A model generated the notes under the pieces. That model saw nothing but the letters and a program-made list of their open reading frames with translations. It did not search any database and was not told the origin of the DNA. 34,204 bases of DNA from Flammeovirgaceae bacterium BBD 1991-12 (GTDB taxonomy: Bacteria > Bacteroidota > Bacteroidia > Cytophagales > Cyclobacteriaceae): the NCBI GenBank assembly GCA_001657315.1, contig LYSV01000086.1, positions 1 to 34,204 on the forward strand, read 5' to 3'. Below are positions 1-8,978 of the stretch, piece by piece. Position 1 is the first letter of the stretch, and every line of letters begins with the position of its first letter. Both the position numbers and the translations under genes were made by a program.

Positions 1-456
1 TCATCTCTTTAACACACACCTGCCTTGTTCTCCAAGGCTTTTCCCTGACCGTTCACCACCGAAACCTTACGGGTTCAGCAGCGCAGGGTGGCTTGACAAC
101 CCAGTCCTGTACTGTGTTGCCGATGAGCCACTTTTTTTTCCCATCATCTTTAAAAGAACTTCATGGCACAAACAAAGAGACACTAAGTCTTTCCAACCCT
201 CTATTCGAATACAGTTCCTTAGTGGATCCTTTGTGTTCCTACCAACTTGGTTGAACTTCAATAAAAAAGGGCCATCCAGTATATGGATGACCCAATCCGG
301 TTGGAGAAGTAAGTTACCGGATTTACAGTTCCTGCAGGCATTGCACCTGTTTGTCACAGGTATGGAATACCAGGTCCGGTATGTCCCCGCTTTGCAAACA
401 AAGGACGGATTTCCGGGGGATCCCGCTATTGAAAACTACCCTCTGCTAATCTCCGG
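1..456. other. Intergenic stretch, no supported gene
   Basis: No convincing coding sequence was found on either strand; the short open frames here lack recognisable motifs and plausible starts. A 6-bp hairpin lies at 22-38 (arms GCCTTG and CAAGGC around a 5-base loop), followed on the plus strand by TTTT. It could be a weak terminator for a plus-strand gene left of the window. A much stronger terminator for the minus strand lies at 262-293 and is listed separately. The 3' end of the neighbouring T9SS gene is at 457, so 294-456 is most simply its 3' untranslated region. Confidence 0.5.
262..293 (-). terminator. Rho-independent terminator downstream of the T9SS protein gene
   Basis: Read on the minus strand, a 10-bp stem (GGGTCATCCA with TGGATGGCCC, one G-T wobble) closes a 5-base loop and is followed directly by six Ts. 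It lies about 165 bases after the stop codon at 457 and is the first strong stop signal downstream of that gene. Confidence 0.8.
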
Positions 457-2124
457 CTAGTCTTCTTCCTTAATGAATCTTCTTTGTATGAGCTTTCCGT
501 CTTTTGTTCTCACCTGAATGATGTACATACCCCTGGGAATATCCTTTATATCCAGTGTAGTGCTTTCAGCATCGCTGATGGCGCTCTTAAGCAGTACCTT
601 GTTGGTGGTGGCATGGAGCAATTCCACCTCACCACCATTAAAGTCAGTGGTAAAGGTTAGGTTAAGCTTATCCTGACCGGGATTTGGAAAAACCTTGACC
701 GGATCATTTTTTGTTTTGTCAGTTTCAGCAGCCCCCAGTCCGAAGGTAGTGCAACGGTCTTCTGCATATTTGATCCTTTTATAGTTTTTCTTCACTGGCT
801 CCCATCGTTCCACATACACAAACTGAAGACCTTCTGTAGTACAGGGGTCTTGTTCTATTTCCTTCTGTTCGATTTCCCTCTCACATTTATCACTGTTGGA
901 TTTACCATTGATGTCCGTTTCTACAAAGTATATGTCTGAGCTGCCCACACCCAGGGAGGTGGTATAACCGGTAAAGGCGAAACCGGGATCCAGGTTTTTT
1001 GTTAATTCATATCCCAGTTCGTAGCCGTCAAGACCATAGGACCGGGTCCAGAGTAAGTTCCCCAAAAAGTCTGTTTGAAACATATAGGCATCATATCTGA
1101 AGTTGGGATCACTGTTGGTATATCCCAGCACGGTATAATAAAGATCTCCGGCAGCATCTTCATGGGATGTAAGGGATATACCGGCCTCGGCATTTTCCAG
1201 ACCATACGTCTTCATCCAGTTGAAATTCCCGGCCGGATCAAGATTGAGCAGGAAAGCATCACCATTGTTACTTGCCCCAAAGGTTCGTGTGAGACCTGTA
1301 GCGGTAAACGACTCATCACGATTCTCAATGATGCTGTAAGCTACATCAAAATCGTCAAAATCGGCTCCACCGAAGACACGTGTCCATACTATGCTCAGGT
1401 CCGGGTTGAGTTTTATGACCAGAATATCACCTCGGTTGGTGGAAAAGGGATCGAACGTACACCCATCGGTAGTAGATCCTGCTATGATGAAGCCTCCGTC
1501 CCTTGTCTGCTCGATCCAGTAGCCCCGCTGGTCGCCCTCTCCTCCGATCACTACCGACTGAATAAGATTACCGAAGGGGTCCGTCTTAATGACATATACA
1601 TTGCTACCGGGATACAGACTGGGAAAGCTGTATGTTTCACCTACAATGACCAAAGCCGGACCGAACTCGGGATCGCGTATCGGTTGAATGCAGTAGCCTA
1701 TATCGCGGTTATCACCACCAAAGACCGAACTGAACAGGGGCGTGCCATTCAGGTCAGTTCCCACAAGATATACATCCGATGATCCGAAGCCAAAACTATT
1801 GGTATATCCCGTAGCTACGTACGCCGGAAAATTTGGATTCTCCCCCAGATGCCTTACCGAATAAAACAGATCCGGTCGTTGGCCACCGTAGACCGCAGAC
1901 CAGATCGGATTGCCTGAATCATCCGTTTTGATCAGCGTGGCATCCCCTGAACCAAGAAAATTCTCCGCTGTGTAACCTCCAAGGACGTATCCCTTATCAA
2001 AACGGGTGAAATCCAGTGAAAGACCGTAATCCGACCTCTCCGTACCATACGAACGCTGAAACTGCGCCAGTCCACTGTTGGAGAGCAGAATGGCGAGAAA
2101 AATGGTAGAATAAAAGCTTCTCAT
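457..2124 (-). CDS. Secreted seven-repeat beta-propeller-like protein with T9SS sorting domain
   Basis: This 555-residue protein is predicted to be exported by Sec and then by the type IX secretion system. Residues 1-21 form a signal peptide ending near GLAQ. Seven repeats of about 56 residues follow, each opening with a variant of W-x-x-x-Y/F-G-G (near residues 22, 75, 131, 189, 247, 303 and 359) and containing G-Y/E-T plus an x-K/T-T-D-x-x-G-N turn. Seven repeats suggest a seven-bladed propeller. After a charged Cys-containing linker (about 410-475), residues 476-555 match the type A T9SS C-terminal domain, beginning KVFPNP and ending with GMYIIQV and a basic/acidic tail. The ATG at 2124 gives a complete signal peptide. 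The gene appears monocistronic, with a terminator at 262-293. Ligand or substrate is unknown; the sorting-domain call is strong, the propeller is inference. Confidence 0.85.
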   Translation of the reverse strand: MRSFYSTIFLAILLSNSGLAQFQRSYGTERSDYGLSLDFTRFDKGYVLGGYTAENFLGSGDATLIKTDDSGNPIWSAVYGGQRPDLFYSVRHLGENPNFPAYVATGYTNSFGFGSSDVYLVGTDLNGTPLFSSVFGGDNRDIGYCIQPIRDPEFGPALVIVGETYSFPSLYPGSNVYVIKTDPFGNLIQSVVIGGEGDQRGYWIEQTRDGGFIIAGSTTDGCTFDPFSTNRGDILVIKLNPDLSIVWTRVFGGADFDDFDVAYSIIENRDESFTATGLTRTFGASNNGDAFLLNLDPAGNFNWMKTYGLENAEAGISLTSHEDAAGDLYYTVLGYTNSDPNFRYDAYMFQTDFLGNLLWTRSYGLDGYELGYELTKNLDPGFAFTGYTTSLGVGSSDIYFVETDINGKSNSDKCEREIEQKEIEQDPCTTEGLQFVYVERWEPVKKNYKRIKYAEDRCTTFGLGAAETDKTKNDPVKVFPNPGQDKLNLTFTTDFNGGEVELLHATTNKVLLKSAISDAESTTLDIKDIPRGMYIIQVRTKDGKLIQRRFIKEED

Positions 2125-2349
2125 AGTATTAGGGTTTTAGTTACTGGATTTAGTGCCCTGGAATACCAGAAGTAACCTTATATAATTAAAAAAAATAATA
2201 TAAATTTTATAATTTACTGAAAATCAAGTTGCTATACACAGCGTTTTAATGACTTTTTCTAATTCGAAAGCTTATTGCATAAAATACTGGTCAATGGCTT
2301 TTTATAACCTTTGTGCAAGGAAGAACGGCTATCATATTTCAGTACAAGT

Positions 2350-2378
2350 AAAAAAGGCCGTCCCTTGCGGAACAGCCT
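2350..2378 (-). terminator. Rho-independent terminator of the Nfu-like gene
   Basis: On the minus strand a 10-bp stem (AGGCTGTTCC with GGGACGGCCT, two G-T wobbles) closes a 4-base loop GCAA and runs into a T tract of about six. It starts about 30 bases after the stop codon at 2408. The plus strand also reads a few Ts after the stem, but no plus-strand gene uses it. The DNA between here and the T9SS start at 2124 is very AT-rich (about 2180-2215) and probably holds the promoter of that gene. Confidence 0.8.
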
Positions 2379-2407
2379 TTTAGTTAATGTTTTTGTGCCC
2401 TGGGGGC

Positions 2408-2986
2408 CTATACGCTTTCTGCCTCTACAGACTGGATCTCCGGCAGCATACGCTTTAGCAGATTTTCTATGCCTGCCTTGAGTGTAACGGTAGAGGAAGG
2501 ACAGCCACTGCATGAACCCTGCAATTGCACTTTAACTATTCCATCCTGATAGGACTGGAAGGCAATGGCACCCCCGTCCTGTTCTACTGCGGGCTTGATA
2601 TATTCATCCAGTATCCCCTTGATCTTTTTTACCGTTTCAGAATCATTTTCATCGAACAAGGGATCTTGTGTAAGTTCTGAAATGATAGGCTTACCTGACT
2701 CCAGATAAGACTGTATATGTTCTTTAAGGGTGTTCCTGATCTCTTCCCATTCCACATCTTCCTTCTTGGTCACGGTTACAAAATTACTCATGTAGAATAC
2801 CCTTTCTACAAAATCGTATTCCAGTAGCTCAGAAGCCAGTGGAGCCTTTTCAGCGCTGGCCTTGTTGGGGAAGTCATGACTCGCCCCTTCCGGTAAAAGC
2901 ATGAAGTTGGCAACAAACTTTAGTGAGTTCGGATTTGGATTTGCCTCCAGATACAGGTTTACCACTCTTGAATTTTCTACTTGCAT
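2408..2986 (-). CDS. Nfu-type Fe-S cluster carrier (Nfu_N + NifU domains)
   Basis: This 192-residue cytoplasmic protein is predicted to carry and deliver [4Fe-4S] clusters to apo-enzymes. Residues about 8-95 match the Nfu_N scaffold domain, with the typical NPNSLKF motif near residue 18. Residues about 118-187 form the NifU C-terminal domain, with VEQDGG and the cluster-binding C-S-G-C at Cys159 and Cys162. This is the NFU1-like architecture, not the degenerate A-type fusion of E. coli NfuA. The ATG at 2986 starts just before the Nfu_N domain. The gene is separated from its neighbours by more than 100 bases on each side and followed by a strong terminator, so it is probably transcribed alone. 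Confidence in the family is high; the client enzymes cannot be told from the sequence. Confidence 0.92.
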   Translation of the reverse strand: MQVENSRVVNLYLEANPNPNSLKFVANFMLLPEGASHDFPNKASAEKAPLASELLEYDFVERVFYMSNFVTVTKKEDVEWEEIRNTLKEHIQSYLESGKPIISELTQDPLFDENDSETVKKIKGILDEYIKPAVEQDGGAIAFQSYQDGIVKVQLQGSCSGCPSSTVTLKAGIENLLKRMLPEIQSVEAESV

Positions 2987-3097
2987 AACTTCTCTGTTGT
3001 GTTAGAATGAAAACAATATTCGCCAAAGTTAGTTCCTTCGGTATCTATGTAAAATCAGGGTAAATTTTCTGCGGCTAAATCACATTCCCCATCGGTT

Positions 3098-4510
3098 TTA
3101 AGAATATTTGGTAAGCTCTCCTTCTGATTTTGCAACCAGTGTTGATACAGTAGCATCGCCGGTTACATTCACCACCGTGCGGCACATGTCCAGAGGCCGG
3201 TCAATGGGAAAAATAATGGCTACCCAAGCCGGATTCAGACCTACGGACTGCAGCACAATGATCATCATGATCAAACCTGCGCTGGGTACAGCTGCTGCTC
3301 CTATGGAAGCCAGTGATGCGGTGAGCACGATCGTTAGCTGTTGGCCGATCGTCAGATCCACCATGTGCAGCTGAGCCATGAAGATAACGGCTACCGCCTG
3401 ATGTAAGCTGGTACCATCCATATTTATGGTAGCACCTATGGGCAATACAAAACTTGAAATACTTCGGGGCACACCCATATTATCCTCCACACACTCCATG
3501 GTCACCGGCAGGGTTGCTGCGCTTGAGCTGGTAGAGAATGCAAGGAACTGGGCCGGGCTTATATTTCTGAAAAACTCCTTGTAAGTGATCTTTGGGACGA
3601 ACAGCTTCAGGATCAATGGATAAAGAATGAAGGCCACAAAGAACAACCCGGCAAGCAATGTTATGGCATAAGAGCCCAGGCCAAGGAAAATTTCAAAAAC
3701 CTCAGTGGGAGTATCAGCCATTTTGGCGATCACTCCTGCCAGCAGAGCAAATACAAAGAAAGGTGCGGCGCGCATGACAATATCCACCATTTTTAGAAAA
3801 ATAGAATTGACGCCCTCCACAAAAGCAATGACCGGAGCTGCTTTTTCCTTTGGGATGAGAACAATGGTAATACCAAAGAAGATCGCAAAGAATATTACCT
3901 GCAGCATCAATTGGTTATTCGAAATGGAGAACAGGATATTTTCAGGAACCATATCCACTATAAATTGCAGGGGTTTGCCTTCTTTCTGCGCCTGCGCAGC
4001 ACTTACTTTCTCCTCCAGATCGCTCTTTTGGGTTTCGTTGAGTTGCTGTGCCTCTTGCCCCGGCGACAGGTATTTGGCATATTCCGGATCATTCAAATAC
4101 GATTTCCCATCCTGAGACGCACCCATCCGGTTATCCTGGAGCCATACTTCATAGGACAATCTGTTTTTTATCCTTTGCTCTTCATCGATATGAGCCCCTG
4201 GCCGTACTATGTTGACGAAAAGCAAACCAACACCAATGGCCAGAAATGTGGTTGTCATATAAGCGCCAAGTGTTTTACCGCCCAGCCGGCCTAATTTGGA
4301 TACATCACTCAGTCCTGAAACTCCACTAATAATGGAAAACAGAACAAGAGGAATGGCAATGAATTTCAGCAATCTTATAAAAATGGTCCCAAAAGGATCG
4401 ATCCAGTTGATCGTGAACTCGTTCCATCCCAGAAAGCTGGATAAAAAGGCCCATATGACGCCGAGGATAAGCCCAAAAATGATCTTTACATGAATTGGAA
4501 ATTTTTTCAT
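3098..4510 (-). CDS. Dicarboxylate/amino acid:cation symporter (DAACS family), copy 1
   Basis: This 470-residue inner-membrane secondary transporter of the GltP/DctA family is predicted to take up glutamate, aspartate or C4-dicarboxylates with Na+ or H+. Family hallmarks are visible: the serine-rich re-entrant loop FSTSSSAATLPVTME, the PIGATINMDGT motif of TM7, and the C-terminal DRPLDMCRT...NVTGDAT segment that forms the substrate site. Between the first hydrophobic segments and the VDMVPEN motif there is a hydrophilic loop of about 80 residues, roughly 37 longer than in the neighbouring copy. The gene follows its paralogue by about 43 bases and aroC lies upstream, so an aroC-symporter-symporter operon is likely. 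The exact substrate and coupling ion are not deducible. Confidence 0.93.
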   Translation of the reverse strand: MKKFPIHVKIIFGLILGVIWAFLSSFLGWNEFTINWIDPFGTIFIRLLKFIAIPLVLFSIISGVSGLSDVSKLGRLGGKTLGAYMTTTFLAIGVGLLFVNIVRPGAHIDEEQRIKNRLSYEVWLQDNRMGASQDGKSYLNDPEYAKYLSPGQEAQQLNETQKSDLEEKVSAAQAQKEGKPLQFIVDMVPENILFSISNNQLMLQVIFFAIFFGITIVLIPKEKAAPVIAFVEGVNSIFLKMVDIVMRAAPFFVFALLAGVIAKMADTPTEVFEIFLGLGSYAITLLAGLFFVAFILYPLILKLFVPKITYKEFFRNISPAQFLAFSTSSSAATLPVTMECVEDNMGVPRSISSFVLPIGATINMDGTSLHQAVAVIFMAQLHMVDLTIGQQLTIVLTASLASIGAAAVPSAGLIMMIIVLQSVGLNPAWVAIIFPIDRPLDMCRTVVNVTGDATVSTLVAKSEGELTKYS

Positions 4511-4553
4511 ACTTTCTTCGACTGTTTTTATGGGTCTTCAGTTTGGTTTAATA

Positions 4554-5867
4554 TTATTCAGCGAGCTGTGTTTTACTGAAATCAGGATCCAGTTTGCCTT
4601 CTGTAGAAGCTACAACCACAGTGGTTGAAGCATCTCCGGTAATATTGACCATGGTCCTGACCATGTCAAGAATACGTTCCGGCGCCATAATAAGTGCAAT
4701 TCCGGCAGCAGGAATACCAACGGCCTCCAATACGATCACCAACATGACCAGCCCGGCCCCGGGAACACCGGCGGTACCTACAGCGGCCAGTGTGGCAGTA
4801 AGTACTATTGTAATTTGTGAGCTAAGCGACATCTCCAGTCCCATAGCCTGCGCAATGAACACTGCGGAAATTCCCTGGTAAAGGCTGGTGCCGTTCATAT
4901 TGATAGTAGCACCCAGCGGAAGTACGAAGCTGGTGACTTCTTCCGCCACACCCAGATGCTTTTCCACCCGTTCCATAGTGACGGGTAGGGTAGCGGTACT
5001 CGAGCTTGTGCTGAAGCCTAATAGCATGGCAGGTCGTATGGCTTTGAAAAATTCCATATACCTGATCTTAGAGAAATATCTGATCAGAATAGGATAAACA
5101 ATGATCATCATCAGGAACATACCTGTAATGACAGTTACTGTATACCAAAGAAGAGCATACAACAATTCCCATGCCTTGTCCGGATTATCTCCTGCAATTT
5201 CAATGATAAGGGATGCGATCAGTGCAAAAACACCATATGGAGCGATTAACATAATGTATTGCACAATTTTCACAATAACATCGTTGATGCCATTGAAAAA
5301 ATTGAGCACGGTTATCCCCTTTTCCTTAGGCACCTGCAACAGGCCCACGCCGATCAATATGGCAAAGAATACTACCTGGAGCATTTTGCTGTTTTGTGTC
5401 GTAGCGGAAAAGACATTGTCCGGTACCATATCTACCAGAGGCTGCAGGGGTCCCCTCGTTTTCACCTCTTCCGCTGCTGAGATCCGATTCTCTGCATTGG
5501 TATTATACAGGCTCATAAGGTTTTGCCGTGTCTCCTCAGGGAGTTTATGACCGGGTTTCATCACGGCCACCAAAGACAGCCCCACTGTAATGGATATTAT
5601 GGTAGTGATCACAAAAATGCCGAGGGTTTTACCTCCCATTCTTGATAGCTTCGAAACATCGCCAATATTTGCAACGCCTATGATCAATGACGCCAGCACC
5701 AGAGGGACAGCGACCATTTTCAGTGACCGGATGAATATGGTTCCAACAGGTTTAATGAAGTCGATCGTAAAACCTGCGAGAGCTTCAAATTCAAGGCATA
5801 TCATGCCAAAAATCAATCCAAGCGTCATACCGATCAGGATCTGCGTGTGCAGTGCGAGTTTTTTCAT
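4554..5867 (-). CDS. Dicarboxylate/amino acid:cation symporter (DAACS family), copy 2
   Basis: This 437-residue paralogue of the downstream gene has the same DAACS core: FSTSSSTATLPVTMERVE, LPLGATINMNGTSLYQG and APERILDMVRTMVNITGDAS near the C terminus. The loop before the VDMVPDN motif is the normal short length, so the extended loop of copy 1 is an insertion there. Two substrate-site residues differ visibly between copies (NMNGT here against NMDGT in copy 1; ERILDM against DRPLDM), which hints at different substrate or ion preference. The ATG at 5867 is 13 bases from the aroC stop codon, so the two are probably co-transcribed. Family assignment is strong; substrate is unknown. Confidence 0.93.
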   Translation of the reverse strand: MKKLALHTQILIGMTLGLIFGMICLEFEALAGFTIDFIKPVGTIFIRSLKMVAVPLVLASLIIGVANIGDVSKLSRMGGKTLGIFVITTIISITVGLSLVAVMKPGHKLPEETRQNLMSLYNTNAENRISAAEEVKTRGPLQPLVDMVPDNVFSATTQNSKMLQVVFFAILIGVGLLQVPKEKGITVLNFFNGINDVIVKIVQYIMLIAPYGVFALIASLIIEIAGDNPDKAWELLYALLWYTVTVITGMFLMMIIVYPILIRYFSKIRYMEFFKAIRPAMLLGFSTSSSTATLPVTMERVEKHLGVAEEVTSFVLPLGATINMNGTSLYQGISAVFIAQAMGLEMSLSSQITIVLTATLAAVGTAGVPGAGLVMLVIVLEAVGIPAAGIALIMAPERILDMVRTMVNITGDASTTVVVASTEGKLDPDFSKTQLAE

Positions 5868-5880
5868 TTTGTTAACAGGG

Positions 5881-6957
5881 TTATTCAGATTTGCTTACTT
5901 TATTTATCAAATAGTGATCCGCTATTACCAATGCGGCCATAGCTTCTACAATAGGCACGGCCCGCGGTACTACACATGGGTCATGACGTCCCTTACCGCT
6001 AACGGTGACGGGCTCACCCTGCTCATTTACACTTTCCTGATCCTGCATGATCGTGGCTACCGGCTTAAAGGCCACATTGAAGTAGATATCTTCTCCGTTG
6101 GAAATACCCCCCTGAATACCTCCTGAAAAGTTGGTTTTTGTTCTCACCTTACCCTTTTCCTCAAAAAATTCATCATTGTGGGCTGAGCCCCTCATTCGTG
6201 TACCCTCAAAACCACTACCATACTCAAAACCCTTGACAGCATTGATGCTTAACATGGCTTTACCCAGTTCGGCATGGAGCTTATCAAATACCGGTTCTCC
6301 CAGACCCGCCGGCACTCCTGCAGCTATGCAGGTGACCACGCCACCTATGGTGTCCCTGTCCTTTCTCACCTTATCGATCAATTGGATCATTTTTTCTGCG
6401 GTATTGGTATCAGGGCAGCGAACAATATTGTCTTCTATGAGGGAGAGGTCCATTTTTTTGTAGTCCGGAGCTGAGATGTCACCTACCTGGCTTACATAAG
6501 CGGTTATTTCCATCCCACTTTCCTTCAGTAGCTGTTTGGCTATGGCACCGGCTGCCACCCGCGCCGCGGTCTCTCTTGCGGAACTGCGGCCACCGCCACG
6601 GTAGTCACGCACACCATATTTTTCATGATAGGTAAAATCTGCATGAGATGGCCTGAACTTGTCTGCTATATGGGAATAGTCCTTACTTTTTTGATCCTTA
6701 TTGTAAATAACAAGTGAAATGGGCGTTCCTGTGGTTCTGCCTTCAAATACGCCAGATTGTATTTCAAAGCGATCATCCTCTTTTCTTTGTGTTGTGATCC
6801 TCGACTGACCGGGCTTACGCCGGGTAAGCTCGTCCTGGATAAGATCTTCGTCGATCGCAAGGCCTGCCGGACAACCATCTATGATTACCCCTATTGCTGT
6901 TCCGTGGGATTCACCATAGGTAGTGATCCTGAAAAGTCGGCCAAATGAGTTTCCCAA
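5881..6957 (-). CDS. aroC: Chorismate synthase
   Basis: This 358-residue enzyme catalyses the last step of the shikimate pathway, conversion of 5-enolpyruvylshikimate-3-phosphate to chorismate, and requires reduced FMN. It starts [19 protein letters not shown], the standard start and first signature with the conserved histidine. The second signature is seen in [21 protein letters not shown] (residues about 116-136), and the third in [18 protein letters not shown] near residue 325. The length is normal. It is the first gene of a tight minus-strand series with two DAACS symporters 13 and about 43 bases apart. The functional reason for that pairing is not obvious. No regulatory element was recognised upstream. 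Confidence 0.97.
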   Translation of the reverse strand: MGNSFGRLFRITTYGESHGTAIGVIIDGCPAGLAIDEDLIQDELTRRKPGQSRITTQRKEDDRFEIQSGVFEGRTTGTPISLVIYNKDQKSKDYSHIADKFRPSHADFTYHEKYGVRDYRGGGRSSARETAARVAAGAIAKQLLKESGMEITAYVSQVGDISAPDYKKMDLSLIEDNIVRCPDTNTAEKMIQLIDKVRKDRDTIGGVVTCIAAGVPAGLGEPVFDKLHAELGKAMLSINAVKGFEYGSGFEGTRMRGSAHNDEFFEEKGKVRTKTNFSGGIQGGISNGEDIYFNVAFKPVATIMQDQESVNEQGEPVTVSGKGRHDPCVVPRAVPIVEAMAALVIADHYLINKVSKSE

Positions 6958-7105
6958 TATTGAAATCTGTTAAAAAGAGGGCTAAGATACTCATATCGGG
7001 GGGTATAGCAAAAATCTTTGTGTCCAACAGTCATCTACCAACTGTCGACCTCGCATTCTTTGCGTATCTGCAGGTCTGCTTCACCGCGGAATGGTAGGTA
7101 TGCTC

Positions 7106-7344
7106 GGGTGCATTTCAAATTGTCGCGTTTGCATTGAACCCGTTAAGTCATATCGCAACGTAGTGAAGATATCTTTGCCACAAAGAAAAGACACGTTACC
7201 TGCTTCGGGGCAAAGATCTCTCCGTTTACACTACGAGATGACTAAAAAAAAGAATGTTGCACTAATTTTCCCATTTTCGATCATGAGCTACATATTAGAA
7301 TAAGTGCTTATCTGATTGAAGACGCGACAATTTGAAAGGCATCC
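7106..7344. repeat. Candidate MITE-like fold-back element
   Basis: The 406 bases between aroC and batD hold no credible gene but do hold a symmetrical element. Its ends are inverted repeats of 22 bp with 20 matches (7106-7127 and 7323-7344), including a perfect 15-bp core, TTTCAAATTGTCGCG at 7113-7127 and its complement at 7323-7337. A 7-bp direct repeat, TATGCTC, lies just outside (7099-7105 and 7347-7353; two extra bases on the right side) and could be a target-site duplication. Inside is a second fold-back: GTAGTG plus ATCTTTGCC (7160-7179) against GGCAAAGAT plus CACTAC (7209-7234). No transposase is present, so mobilisation would have to be in trans. A chance or REP-like structured spacer is the alternative. 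Confidence 0.5.
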
Positions 7345-7363
7345 GTTATGCTCAATGGATACT

Positions 7364-8818
7364 TTACTTTTTCATAAAGATATACGCAGAGGTAAGCAGC
7401 ATTCCGAGGATCAAAATGTTTGCAAGGATCCTTGTCCATTCGAAACTGTCAGAGCTGCCAAGTGTATTATCCTCAAAGGCTATGCGATCATAGAAGGAGC
7501 CAAGGTCAGTGGACTGAATAGACTCGTTCTTTTTACTTTCACCTGTTACTTTCACGCTGATACTGGATTGAAGCGTATCGTATTTTGCTGTTTTTGGGTT
7601 AAAAAATACCCAACTGAAGTAGTCTTTAAGATCGTAGGTGCCAGGCTCCTTGGGTATACCAAAATAGCTGAATGATTTTGATCCTGTTACCCGATTGTTC
7701 CTGCGATTGATCTTTTGAGTGACATTGGGATCATAAAAATCAAAATTATCGCCACCATCCGTTACAGGCTTGTTGACACCAGCTATATTGCCCTCACCGT
7801 AGATGTTGAATTCGTAGGAGAAGCTTTGACCGGTTTGTAACTCCTCCGTACTGGTTCGCTCATCCAGCAGATAGTCTCCCACAGCCACTTGATCTTTCAG
7901 CGGGTGTGGTGGCAATTCCTTAACCTTAACCGTTCTGGGCCTTGAGTAAAACGTTTTAAAGTCCTCCTGTCTGTTCTGACCAAAAAAAGATGGGTTTTTT
8001 GCCACCTTGTATTTGATCATTTCGAGTCCTACGGAAGGAAAGGTGATGTCCTCAGCATTTAGGGGATAAAACACGCCCTGATATACCTTGTACTGTGTAT
8101 ATCGCTTGTTGTTGATCTTTACCGGCTCTCCATTAATATTTTCAATATTGAAGTTTTCCTCCCAGCAGTTTTCCGGTCTTACCTTCTTCAGGATGTTGGA
8201 AAGCTGCTTGCCCAGCTCATAGAATTGCAAAGGAGCCCGGTTGTTATCCGCCACATAAAATGAAAGGGTGGTGGTGAACCCTTCCCCGGCATATACTTCA
8301 TATTTACTGGTAGTAAGTGCGAGGAAGGCGTCCTCCTTTACATCTACAAACTCTGTCTCACCGCGGTCGCTGAATGCATCAAAAGGGTCCCGGTCAAACA
8401 GATTATGGAAGGGATCCCTACGCTGAGAGCGCTGCACTGCCGGCCCTACTTTAATAGCGGTGCCCTGAGATCTTACTGTTTTACCATTTACCTTCATAGC
8501 GAAGGGACGCAATGTGAAAGTGCCCTGCCGTGTAGGGGCATAGGTCATGGTAATGCTCTGTGATGATGATATCTGTCCGTTGATGATCTGGGTGCTGGAT
8601 GATGAGGACGTCCCACGCTTGCGGAAACCCTCGATATCCGGAAAATCATCATACTTCTTTAATCTTTCATTGGAAACAGTGACAGTGATCGTCCATGCCT
8701 GATTCTCACCGATCTCATTGGGCCCCAGCTTGATACTGACCTCCTGCGCTCTGCCCAATGTGGCCATCATTATGAACAGGCCTGTCAACAAATACATTTT
8801 TTTCACAACAGCTTTCAT
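7364..8818 (-). CDS. batD: BatD-like membrane-anchored protein
   Basis: This 484-residue protein resembles BatD of the Bat (Bacteroides aerotolerance) system. It has a signal peptide (residues 1-24, ending GRAQ), then the BatD start with a QAWTITVTVSNE segment, an FPDIEGFRKRGTSSSSS segment and YAPTRQGTFTLRPF, followed by further Ig-like strands. A single C-terminal transmembrane helix (about 462-481) ends in KK, so most of the protein is periplasmic. BatD proteins are commonly longer, carrying a region after this helix; here the gene stops at the helix. The usual batA/B/C neighbours and the MoxR ATPase are absent, so this is an orphan paralogue or a relocated gene. Its molecular function is not established for the family. 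Confidence 0.85.
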   Translation of the reverse strand: MKAVVKKMYLLTGLFIMMATLGRAQEVSIKLGPNEIGENQAWTITVTVSNERLKKYDDFPDIEGFRKRGTSSSSSTQIINGQISSSQSITMTYAPTRQGTFTLRPFAMKVNGKTVRSQGTAIKVGPAVQRSQRRDPFHNLFDRDPFDAFSDRGETEFVDVKEDAFLALTTSKYEVYAGEGFTTTLSFYVADNNRAPLQFYELGKQLSNILKKVRPENCWEENFNIENINGEPVKINNKRYTQYKVYQGVFYPLNAEDITFPSVGLEMIKYKVAKNPSFFGQNRQEDFKTFYSRPRTVKVKELPPHPLKDQVAVGDYLLDERTSTEELQTGQSFSYEFNIYGEGNIAGVNKPVTDGGDNFDFYDPNVTQKINRRNNRVTGSKSFSYFGIPKEPGTYDLKDYFSWVFFNPKTAKYDTLQSSISVKVTGESKKNESIQSTDLGSFYDRIAFEDNTLGSSDSFEWTRILANILILGMLLTSAYIFMKK

Positions 8819-8978
8819 AGAATTAAGGATAATCCTGGACTTTTGCTGAATCTTTCCATACGTTATGAACGTACAAATTTATGGCAATAACCAAATAAAG
8901 CCGTTACAATTTCGTATATTTAACATTATACGGTGTAAGTAAGAGAATCGTTAACCCCATTTCTAATCCACTTATGCT

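Noticed and set aside
1-135. Possible small structured RNA (SRP-like) on the minus strand
   Set aside because: A GGTGAAC...GTCAGG stretch and a hairpin drew attention, but the GGAA tetraloop and the symmetrical internal loops of SRP RNA are missing.
67-357. Open frame on the minus strand near the left edge
   Set aside because: It spans a strong terminator hairpin at 262-293, has no recognisable motif and a composition unlike the neighbouring proteins.
1075-1782. 235-codon plus-strand open frame antisense to the T9SS protein gene
   Set aside because: It lies fully inside a well-supported gene, has no domain or signal, and its codon pattern mirrors the repeats on the other strand.
5590-6126. 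178-codon plus-strand open frame
   Set aside because: It is antisense to the start of one symporter and the end of aroC, both certain genes.
7091-7303. 70-codon plus-strand open frame upstream of the batD 3' end
   Set aside because: It lies inside the fold-back element and contains its inverted repeats; no family resemblance.
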